Shown here piece by piece: positions 53,121 through 59,937 of a DNA stretch of 64,000 nucleotides. The notes under the pieces are model-generated. The model was given only the letters and a program-made list of their open reading frames with translations, ran no database searches and was not told the DNA's origin. Source of the stretch: Clostridia bacterium (lineage in GTDB: Bacteria > Bacillota > Clostridia > TANB77 > CAG-465); NCBI GenBank assembly GCA_017536445.1, contig JAFXHJ010000006.1, forward strand, positions 1 to 64,000. Direction: 5' to 3'. How positions within the stretch are numbered: the first letter of the stretch is position 1; the number at the start of each line of letters is the position of its first letter. Made by a program: the position numbers and the translations under genes.

Positions 53121-53448
53121 TTATATTTTAACCTCCTTTAATTATTTGCATTTTTTCTTCCATCAGGGACAATAGCAATAATATTGAAATGGTTCAAAGA
53201 AAAAATATGTCCCTCTATTTTTATAATAATTCACAAAACATAAAATAATTATATAGGATTTTTGTATAATAAGCAACCGATTGTTTTTTTTATTACGTAA
53301 AATGTTTAAAACAGTAAAATCATATCTTGTATTAAAAAGTATCATACAAACAAACGGTAAGTTTTTTGCTTTATAAAAATTTTCAAATAAAATATAGCAT
53401 TGATACATACTTTTTGATATAATACAAGAACAAAAGGGGAGGGATTAT
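53121..53448. other. AT-rich intergenic region
   Basis: This 328-base stretch separates the divergent kinase-like gene and ABC exporter. I see no gene: the one frame of 81 codons on the minus strand has no ribosome-binding site and an improbable composition. The only clear signal is the exporter promoter at its right end. Confidence 0.6.
53395..53423 (+). promoter_or_regulatory. extended -10 promoter of the second ABC exporter
   Basis: TGATATAAT (TATAAT at 53418-53423), with a poor -35 (TAGCAT) 17 bases before it. Confidence 0.6.
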
Positions 53449-56361
53449 ATGATTGAAGTAGTAAACTTAAAAAAGTATTATAAAAACAAGGGTGGCAATC
53501 AAGTAAAAGCTTTAGATGGAATATCGTTAAAGTTCCCAGACAAAGGAATGGTATTTTTACTAGGTAAAAGTGGTTCTGGTAAATCTACACTTCTTAATGT
53601 ATGTGGTGGATTAGATTCACCTACTGACGGAGAAATAATTGTTAAGGGAAGAAGTAGCAAAAAATTTACTAGAAACGATTTTGATAGCTATAGAAATACA
53701 TATGTAGGATTTGTATTCCAAGAATACAATATTCTAAATGAATTTTCTGTAGAAAATAATATAGCACTTGCTTTAGAATTACAAGGAAAACCAAAGGACA
53801 AAGAAAGTGTGGCTAATTTATTAAAAGAAGTAGACTTAGAAGGATATGGACATAGAAAACCAAACACATTATCTGGTGGACAAAAGCAAAGAATAGCAAT
53901 AGCTCGTGCACTTATTAAAAATCCAGAGATAATAATGGCAGATGAACCAACAGGAGCACTTGATTCTAATACAGGTAAGCAAGTTTTTGATACACTTAAA
54001 AAGTTATCTAAAGATAAACTTGTTATAGTTGTATCTCACGATAGAGAATTTGCAGAGCAATATGCAGATAGAATAATAGAACTAAAAGATGGTAAAGTTT
54101 TATCTGATGTATCTAAAACAGAAGAAAAGAGGGAACATCTAAACGATAACGTTTCTGTTGTTGGAGACAGCGTGTTATGTGTAAATGATGGTGAAGCGTT
54201 AAAAGAAGAAGATTTCAAATTTATTAAAGACTTCTTAAAGAAAAATAAAAATGCAATTATATGCAGCGATGAACATGATCTTAAGAATGTAAAGAAAGCT
54301 GCAAAGATAAATGATAAAGGATATAAAGAATCTTTCGAAAATACAACAGATGAGAAGATAGATAGAAAAACATATACTAAGGAAGAAGCAAAATTTATTA
54401 GATCACGTCTTCCTATGAAACACGCAATAGCAATAGGTGCATCGGGGCTTAAGACAAAACCATTTAAGCTTTTAATGACAATATTCTTATGTACATTCGC
54501 ATTTGCATTATTTGGACTTTTATCTACTATGATGCTTTATGATGGCGATGCTGTATTTACAGAAAGTATGATGAAATCTAATTATAACTATCTACAATTA
54601 GTTAAAGAATATAATGTAAAAGAAAACTATTATGAAGGAGAAGTATTAGTAGATTCATATAATTATTTTGAAACTACTAAATTAACTGAAACTGAATTAG
54701 AAGAACACAAAAAGAAATATGGTGAAAATACATTTGGTGCTATAGAAGTAAATATGGATGTATCTAATACATCAAGTAAAACAGGTAGCTATTCATATTA
54801 CAGTACAATAGTTAGACATTTAGCAGTAATAGATAAAACTAATTCTTTGTATAACATGCTATCTGGAACTTATCCTACAAAGGCAAACGAAATAGCAATA
54901 TCTAGTTATCTAGCAGATTCAATTGTATATACAGGACTATATAATAAAAAGACAGATAAAAAATATACAATTAAAGGTTCAAGCGATATAATAGGGAAAA
55001 ATATAGTACTTGGAAGAAATGAATATACAGTAGTAGGTATTTTTGATTCAGGAATGATGCCTACAAAATATGAAGCTTTAAAAGAAGGTGGAGCACAAAA
55101 CTGGTCTTTAACATATGAATTTGAGCAAGAATTATCTAATGGATTATATCAATTGGCATTTGTAAGCGAAGCGGGAATGAAAGCAATGAAACCTTCATAT
55201 GATTCGTTGTATAGAATATTCAATAGTTTAGGAGATATGTATATTGGAAATGATAATATGCATACTGTACCTAACTATGGTAAATACAAAGGAAATGAAA
55301 GTTTATTTAAGATAGATTATTTCAACTCGAAGAATACAAGTGTAGAAGATAATGAAGTAGTATTAACAGGAACAGCTTTATACAATGTGTTAGAGAATAA
55401 TTATTCAAAGTTATCTAGTAAGTATAAAAATGAATGGGAATTTAATTTAAGATGGAAAGCATCAGAACTATTAATATCTTATTCTTATGATAATACAGTG
55501 TTAAGCGCTAAGAAATATACAAGTTACAAAAATGAATTAATGAAATTTATAAAAAATAGTGGAATATTAGATTCTGCTGTAACTGTAAAATTATATGATC
55601 AATATAACGGAAAACCAATAAGTGGTTTTTCAAAGAAATTAAAAGTAATAGGATATTTTGAAGCAGAGATGGATTTAGCTCTTATATCAGATGAAATATA
55701 TACAGCTTTTGAGAAAAAAGCTAAAGAGCATTTAGCAAAGAATGGAATCTCATATTCTGAATACGAAATAGACTATATAGCACCAGCGGATGCAAAATAT
55801 GATGTTATATATTTGGCTTACGATCGTTCGCTAGAAAAAACAACTTCATTATTACCATACGCAGTAAGCAGTTATGATGAAGATAAAACTACAAAAGAAA
55901 GAAATCGTTTATCTAATATGCTTGTAGAAGAAGTAATAATGGTAAATGAAACAGTAGATGAATTTTCTAAAGTCTTTTTATATGCGGGCTTAATAATGGC
56001 GGCGTTTGCAGCATTATTATTATCTAACTTTATAGCAACATCAATTTCTGCTAAAACAAGAGAAATAGGAATACTAAGAGCTGTAGGAGCAAGAAGTGTC
56101 GATGTATTTAAGATATTCTTCTCAGAATCATTTATAATAACAGCAATATGTATTGTATTGTCTGTTGTGGGCGGAATTGTAGTATGTGGACTATTAAACA
56201 ATGTAGTAAGCGAGATGCTAGATGTAACACTATTTGTTTTTGGAATAGTATCTATATTATCTTTAGTAATAGGCGCATTATTAACAACAGTAATAGCAAC
56301 ATTCTTACCAGTAAGAAAAGCAGCTAGAAAGAAACCAGTAGATTCAATAAGAGCAATATAA
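53449..56361 (+). CDS. ABC exporter, ATPase fused to FtsX-type permease
   Basis: A 970-residue single-chain transporter related in design to the one at 42203. The ATPase (residues 1-220) has GKSGSGKST, LSGGQKQRIAIARAL and [13 protein letters not shown] linker (220-340) leads to a membrane helix (LLMTIFLCTFAFALFGLL, about 342-360), an extracellular part of about 480 residues, and three C-terminal helices with AGLIMAAFAALLLSNFIATS, TREIGILRAVGARSVDVF and the ending VRKAARKKPVDSIRAI. Such exporters often confer resistance to peptide antibiotics or export peptides. No two-component regulator lies next to it. The start follows GGGGAGGG. Confidence 0.9.
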   Translation: MIEVVNLKKYYKNKGGNQVKALDGISLKFPDKGMVFLLGKSGSGKSTLLNVCGGLDSPTDGEIIVKGRSSKKFTRNDFDSYRNTYVGFVFQEYNILNEFSVENNIALALELQGKPKDKESVANLLKEVDLEGYGHRKPNTLSGGQKQRIAIARALIKNPEIIMADEPTGALDSNTGKQVFDTLKKLSKDKLVIVVSHDREFAEQYADRIIELKDGKVLSDVSKTEEKREHLNDNVSVVGDSVLCVNDGEALKEEDFKFIKDFLKKNKNAIICSDEHDLKNVKKAAKINDKGYKESFENTTDEKIDRKTYTKEEAKFIRSRLPMKHAIAIGASGLKTKPFKLLMTIFLCTFAFALFGLLSTMMLYDGDAVFTESMMKSNYNYLQLVKEYNVKENYYEGEVLVDSYNYFETTKLTETELEEHKKKYGENTFGAIEVNMDVSNTSSKTGSYSYYSTIVRHLAVIDKTNSLYNMLSGTYPTKANEIAISSYLADSIVYTGLYNKKTDKKYTIKGSSDIIGKNIVLGRNEYTVVGIFDSGMMPTKYEALKEGGAQNWSLTYEFEQELSNGLYQLAFVSEAGMKAMKPSYDSLYRIFNSLGDMYIGNDNMHTVPNYGKYKGNESLFKIDYFNSKNTSVEDNEVVLTGTALYNVLENNYSKLSSKYKNEWEFNLRWKASELLISYSYDNTVLSAKKYTSYKNELMKFIKNSGILDSAVTVKLYDQYNGKPISGFSKKLKVIGYFEAEMDLALISDEIYTAFEKKAKEHLAKNGISYSEYEIDYIAPADAKYDVIYLAYDRSLEKTTSLLPYAVSSYDEDKTTKERNRLSNMLVEEVIMVNETVDEFSKVFLYAGLIMAAFAALLLSNFIATSISAKTREIGILRAVGARSVDVFKIFFSESFIITAICIVLSVVGGIVVCGLLNNVVSEMLDVTLFVFGIVSILSLVIGALLTTVIATFLPVRKAARKKPVDSIRAI

Positions 56362-56365
56362 TAAA

Positions 56366-56404
56366 ATAAACCAACCCCTATTTTAATAGGGGTTGGTTAT
56401 TTTT
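56366..56404. terminator. bidirectional intrinsic terminator
   Basis: AACCAACCCCTATT / AATAGGGGTTGGTT, 14 pairs, between the ABC exporter and the convergent 159-residue gene. Confidence 0.92.
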
Positions 56405-56882
56405 AATCTAACACGAAATAATAACGTTCGATATCAAGCATAAGCCAATTTAAAAGATCCTTGTCTGTGAGCACTTTGGCTTTTTCATACCAATCTGCTT
56501 TGTGCTCATAGATGCCTAATTCATTTCTTCTAATTACATGGAAGAAATAATCGTAGTTACCTATGTCACGAATAAAATCGGTATACCAACCAAATAGAAT
56601 AAAGAGGACCTTGCCATCTGCTTCGGACATATCTGTAATTTGTCTAACATTTAGGTTAAATTGTTTAGCTTTTGAAATAAATGCTTCGCAAATGTCTTTC
56701 TTTGGAATAGTTTTACCGTTTTTAAGAAGATTTATTTCATTAATAGTTAGTAAATCGTAAACTGTAGGAGAATCCATTGTCCGTCCTAATGCAAAGGCTA
56801 AACAATTTGTACCGATTTTTTGATACATTGAGTTGAATTCTTTTGCGGAAGGAAACTTTGTAGAAACACATGTTTTACGCAT
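56403..56882 (-). CDS. predicted papain-like cysteine peptidase-fold protein
   Basis: A 159-residue protein. TNCLAFALG (about residues 25-33) and NYDYFFHVIRRNELGIYEHK (about 108-127) resemble the NCYxYAL and DYHFYRxxxxGxWSHK motifs of a family of small predicted cysteine peptidases found in bacteria and viruses; they would provide Cys and His. No signal peptide. Its start overlaps the end of the NMN adenylyltransferase/Nudix gene by 8 bases, so the two form an operon. Peptidase activity is not proven; the match is by motif form only. Confidence 0.5.
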   Translation of the reverse strand: MRKTCVSTKFPSAKEFNSMYQKIGTNCLAFALGRTMDSPTVYDLLTINEINLLKNGKTIPKKDICEAFISKAKQFNLNVRQITDMSEADGKVLFILFGWYTDFIRDIGNYDYFFHVIRRNELGIYEHKADWYEKAKVLTDKDLLNWLMLDIERYYFVLD

Positions 56883-58125
56883 TTTTATCTTCCTTTAATC
56901 TTGTAAGAGTTTTTTCGAAAATTTCCCACTCGGAATCTGTAAGACCGATTTCCATTGCAGTTTTTACAAAGTTCATAACTTTGGGATTTATTGCAATATA
57001 TTGGTCGAGCGAGAGAGGAATGCCTTTTTTTAGATCGGGATATGCATCAAACATAGTGATAGCTTTTCTAAGCATTTCCGCATGCTGATAGGCGAGGCCT
57101 AAGGTGATAGCTTCGTGAATTTCATAGAATGCAACTTCGGAAAGATCATCAGAAGCTTTTAAGTATTCTTCATATTTGTAAAGTTCATCTTCAACGAAAA
57201 CACCGAAGCATTGTGAAGAACCGCCTCTGGAACCAGCGAGATTTTCATCTTCGGAACTATAAATTCCAACGATAAACATCTGCTCAAGATTAGTATTAGG
57301 AACATTATCAAACTTAACAATAGCAGGCTCTAAAGAGTTGTCTATCATTTGAAGTTTAAGACCAGTTTCCTCATAGAATTCGCGAATTGCAGCGTCAAAT
57401 GGTGACTCGAATTCATCGATACCACCACCAGGAAGCGCAAGATAGCCTGGAAAGTCTACCTTGTCCATAGAACGCTTGCCAAGAAGAACATATACCTTAC
57501 CGTCCGTGATGTTGCGTATAAGAAGTATAACATCTACAGCTTGCCTTCCGGGGACAATTTTTACTCCGTAATTTTTGCTGGCTGCAATGATTTCTTTGAA
57601 GGAATTTCTGAAAAGGATTGGTTTGATTTCCTCTGGGATGAGTTCTTCAAGCTTTTCATAGTTACCTTCAATAATCATTCTTCTAATATCTGTTGCATGA
57701 TATGGGAAGTCTGAACCATCTTCTGGATTGATCATATCAAAGCCTAAAGATTCCCCGCGTGCTTCAAGGACATCCAAGATATCTTTTTTGTTTCCTGTGC
57801 AGAAATGAGTTACGCCATTTGCTATACACACATTCCGTATGTTCATAATCCATTCTTCGAATGTTTCTGTGTCCGGAACATGTATAATGGTATATTTTTC
57901 TTTTGGTATTTTTTCAGAGCTAAAAATAGCTCTAAGCATCTTTTCTCGTTCGATAGCAGGGATACAGTTCCTACTGGTGCCTGCTTCATAGCAAGAACCT
58001 ATCATAACGACTACTCTAGAATACGTCTGTGCGAGTTTAAGTAAAAAGTTTTTGTGTCCATTGTGAAGCGGCATCCATCTTCCGATAGCTGCAACAACAC
58101 CGTTTGCATTTTTGTTGTTTTCCAT
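56875..58125 (-). CDS. bifunctional NMN adenylyltransferase / Nudix hydrolase
   Basis: A 416-residue fusion. The N-terminal nucleotidyltransferase (residues 1-175) has IGRWMPLHNGHKNFL with the HxGH catalytic motif, and FPYHATDIRRMI (the ISSTxxR-type motif). The C-terminal Nudix domain (from about 190) has GGGIDEFESPFDAAIREFYEETGL, a full GX5EX7REXXEEXG box. Such NadM-Nudix proteins make NAD from NMN and cleave ADP-ribose or similar, and are common in bacteria and phages. G+C is higher than in neighbours: 43% over three 60-base lines I counted (57001, 57181, 57481) against 30% in three lines of the ABC exporter. Confidence 0.9.
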   Translation of the reverse strand: MENNKNANGVVAAIGRWMPLHNGHKNFLLKLAQTYSRVVVMIGSCYEAGTSRNCIPAIEREKMLRAIFSSEKIPKEKYTIIHVPDTETFEEWIMNIRNVCIANGVTHFCTGNKKDILDVLEARGESLGFDMINPEDGSDFPYHATDIRRMIIEGNYEKLEELIPEEIKPILFRNSFKEIIAASKNYGVKIVPGRQAVDVILLIRNITDGKVYVLLGKRSMDKVDFPGYLALPGGGIDEFESPFDAAIREFYEETGLKLQMIDNSLEPAIVKFDNVPNTNLEQMFIVGIYSSEDENLAGSRGGSSQCFGVFVEDELYKYEEYLKASDDLSEVAFYEIHEAITLGLAYQHAEMLRKAITMFDAYPDLKKGIPLSLDQYIAINPKVMNFVKTAMEIGLTDSEWEIFEKTLTRLKEDKNA

Positions 58126-58172
58126 AGTATTACCTCTCTAATTAGTTTAGTATTTATTTTTTGAACGCTAGT

Positions 58173-58201
58173 ATTATATCATAAAAACAAGTAAAATACA
58201 A
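58173..58201 (-). promoter_or_regulatory. promoter of the NMN adenylyltransferase operon
   Basis: On the minus strand TTGTAT (58196-58201), a 17-base spacer and TATAAT (58173-58178) with an extended TGA. Confidence 0.7.
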
Positions 58202-58289
58202 ATTGATGAGGGAAAAGATAGACATAATACTAAAGATAATTTAGATATATATATAAATAAAAGTACATAAATTATATATTACAAAGCAA

Positions 58290-58320
58290 ACGAGCCTCAA
58301 AATATGAGGCTCGTTACTTT
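58290..58320 (-). terminator. intrinsic terminator
   Basis: ACGAGCCTCA / TGAGGCTCGT directly after the stop of the 65-residue membrane-protein gene (minus strand). Confidence 0.8.
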
Positions 58321-58323
58321 TGT

Positions 58324-58521
58324 TTAGGCGAAGAATGATGCAATGATGAAGACAAGTCCAACGGCAAATAATGCGTAGCCGAAAAGGCTTAACCATTTAT
58401 ATATGGTAAACATTCTGCTTTTTGTCTTCACTTCTTTGTCTGTGTGAAAAATAGCTCCAACAAAGATTGAGTAGATAATCAACGCGGCAACAAATACGAG
58501 TAAATTTCTAAGTGGTGACAT
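58324..58521 (-). CDS. small two-helix membrane protein (paralogue 1)
   Basis: A 65-residue protein with two membrane helices (LRNLLVFVAALIIYSIFVGAIF and WLSLFGYALFAVGLVFIIASFF) joined by a charged loop (HTDKEVKTKSRMFTIYK). It shares its loop-helix pattern with the next small gene: F..H...VK(T/S)K...YKW.S..G. Function unknown. GAAGGAG precedes the ATG. Own promoter and terminator. Confidence 0.75.
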   Translation of the reverse strand: MSPLRNLLVFVAALIIYSIFVGAIFHTDKEVKTKSRMFTIYKWLSLFGYALFAVGLVFIIASFFA

Positions 58522-58573
58522 ACTAAATTCTCCTTCATATAATTAATAATGGACTAAATAAACCACTACTTAT

Positions 58574-58602
58574 AGTATAACACAAATTGCTTAAAAATTC
58601 AA
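58574..58602 (-). promoter_or_regulatory. promoter of paralogue 1
   Basis: On the minus strand TTGAAT (58597-58602), a 17-base spacer and TATACT (58574-58579) with an extended TGT. Confidence 0.65.
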
Positions 58603-58641
58603 TAAAATTGGATATACAATAGACATAATTAAGCTGCAAAT

Positions 58642-58666
58642 AAAAAACACACCCTAAGGTGTGTTT
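58642..58666 (-). terminator. intrinsic terminator
   Basis: AAACACACC / GGTGTGTTT with a 4-base loop and T-run on the minus strand, after paralogue 2. Confidence 0.85.
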
Positions 58667-58668
58667 GA

Positions 58669-58857
58669 TTAAAGGAAGATTATAATAAAGCCGCCGACAA
58701 ATAAAGTAACAATGCCGATGTGCGATGCCCATTTGTATCTTCGCATAATTTTGCTTTTAACAGGTTCGCCGGCGTGCGCTGCAAAAAGCGCACCGAAGAA
58801 TGCGTAGCAAACTGCTAAAACGCCTAAAATAATAATGCCAAGTTTTAAGACAAGCAT
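58669..58857 (-). CDS. small two-helix membrane protein (paralogue 2)
   Basis: A 62-residue paralogue of the preceding protein: helix LKLGIIILGVLAVCYAFFGALFAA, loop HAGEPVKSKIMRRYK, helix WASHIGIVTLFVGGFIIIF. The ATG at 58857 follows AAGGAGA; the much longer upstream frame is AT-rich, has no ribosome-binding site and crosses the promoter. Function unknown. Each copy has a complete promoter-gene-terminator unit, so the pair arose by duplication of the whole cassette. Confidence 0.75.
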   Translation of the reverse strand: MLVLKLGIIILGVLAVCYAFFGALFAAHAGEPVKSKIMRRYKWASHIGIVTLFVGGFIIIFL

Positions 58858-58906
58858 AATTTTCTCCTTACATATTAATGGTTTAGTTTGCTTTTTAATT
58901 TTTATC

Positions 58907-58935
58907 ATTATATCACAGAGAAAAGTTAGTGTCAA
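58907..58935 (-). promoter_or_regulatory. consensus promoter of paralogue 2
   Basis: On the minus strand TTGACA (58930-58935), a 17-base spacer and TATAAT (58907-58912) with an extended TGA. Confidence 0.85.
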
Positions 58936-59050
58936 AAGTGAAATGTGTGGATAGATTAAAAAATAATATACAAAATATATGAAAAATGTAGAAAAATGTC
59001 GAATGCTATGGTATAATGCGTGAAACAAATAATTTAAGGAGGATGTTAAT

Positions 59051-59392
59051 ATGTCCGAAAATTATAATGCAGTAACGGATGGCACTTATGTGCTTCAACA
59101 AGGAGAAGATGGAAAACATTTCTTTTTCTTCAGAAAGGATGGAGGCGAAATTAACCAGGAGGAAGCAGATCCTATGGATCTTTATCAAGCATTTGTTTGT
59201 AGACAGATGTTTGAAAGCCCGAATCCAAGCATGGTTATGGGAAATCTAAAGTTCGAGACTTCGACAGATAATAAATGTATCCGGATAACTGTTGTGGATT
59301 TTTCAGAGATTCCCATGGAAGAAACCAAACCTAAAAAGAAAAAAGGGTGGCTTGAAAGAATTAAAGAAAAATTTCATAAAAAGGAAAGATAG
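59051..59392 (+). CDS. hypothetical small protein with a basic tail
   Basis: A 113-residue protein that I do not recognise. The first part may be a small beta domain (NAVTDGTYVLQQGEDGKHFFFFRKDGGEI), and the last 25 residues are strongly basic (KPKKKKGWLERIKEKFHKKER), suggesting an amphipathic helix that could touch membrane or nucleic acid. AGGAGG precedes the ATG, and an extended -10 (TGGTATAAT, near 59010) lies upstream. The terminator hairpin begins inside its last codons. It belongs to the cassette class by composition and layout. Confidence 0.68.
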   Translation: MSENYNAVTDGTYVLQQGEDGKHFFFFRKDGGEINQEEADPMDLYQAFVCRQMFESPNPSMVMGNLKFETSTDNKCIRITVVDFSEIPMEETKPKKKKGWLERIKEKFHKKER

Positions 59393-59408
59393 AAATATCT
59401 TTCCTTTT
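59378..59408 (+). terminator. intrinsic terminator overlapping the gene end
   Basis: AAAAGGAAAGATA GAAA TATCTTTCCTTTT; the first arm includes the final codons and the stop of the 113-residue gene. Confidence 0.85.
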
Positions 59409-59452
59409 CTATTTCTATGTGTTAGTATATATAATATAACGGAGGTAATAAT

Positions 59453-59815
59453 ATGAAATTAAAAGTATTTAAATGTAATAAATGTGGAGCAGTAGTATTA
59501 AATTTTGATGAATCAGAAACATTAGAGTGTTGTGATAATGAAATGATAGAACAAGTTCCAAACTCAGTGGATGCATCTTTTGAAAAGCATCTACCAATAT
59601 ATATAAAAGAAGGAGATAAATTAATAGCAGAAGTACCACATGTAATGGAAGAAGAACATTATATAGAATGGATAATGGCGCTTACAGAAGAAGGCTATGA
59701 GATGAGAGATTTAGAACCGGGAATGGAGGCAAAAGTAGAGTTTGAAGCGGACGGAGTTAAAGAACTTTATGCATATTGCAACAAACACGGACTATGGAAA
59801 ACAATCGTAGAATAA
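59453..59815 (+). CDS. desulfoferrodoxin (superoxide reductase)
   Basis: A 120-residue iron protein that reduces superoxide in anaerobes. The N-terminal rubredoxin-like centre has CNKCG and ECCDNEM (four Cys). The catalytic centre has EKHLPI, PHVMEEEHYIEWI (two His six residues apart) and AYCNKHGLW (Cys and His), matching the His4-Cys site. Length is typical of the two-centre type. The start follows GGAGG. It is monocistronic, with a terminator after it, and points to a strictly anaerobic host. Confidence 0.93.
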   Translation: MKLKVFKCNKCGAVVLNFDESETLECCDNEMIEQVPNSVDASFEKHLPIYIKEGDKLIAEVPHVMEEEHYIEWIMALTEEGYEMRDLEPGMEAKVEFEADGVKELYAYCNKHGLWKTIVE

Positions 59816-59821
59816 TTTACT

Positions 59822-59854
59822 AAAAGAATCACTAGAAATAGTGATTCTTTCTTT
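59822..59854 (+). terminator. intrinsic terminator
   Basis: AAAGAATCACTA GAAA TAGTGATTCTTT after the desulfoferrodoxin gene. Confidence 0.9.
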
Positions 59855-59886
59855 GTTACATGATTGTGTAAATTTATACAAAATAC

Positions 59887-59915
59887 TTGTCGTATAAATA
59901 GCTTTTTGGTATAAT
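59887..59915 (+). promoter_or_regulatory. promoter of the glucosaminidase gene
   Basis: TTGTCG (59887-59892), a 17-base spacer and TATAAT (59910-59915) with an extended TGG. Confidence 0.7.
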
Positions 59916-59937
59916 CACATAAAGAGAGGGTAAAAAA

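Noticed and set aside
53163-53408. 81-residue reading frame on the minus strand in the gap before the second ABC exporter
   Set aside because: No ribosome-binding site, AT-driven composition (many Tyr, Phe, Ile, Asn), and it runs opposite to the exporter promoter region. Treated as non-coding.
58858-59028. In-frame upstream extension of the 62-residue membrane protein
   Set aside because: The region contains the consensus promoter (58907-58935) of the same gene, and the ATG at 58857 has AAGGAGA.
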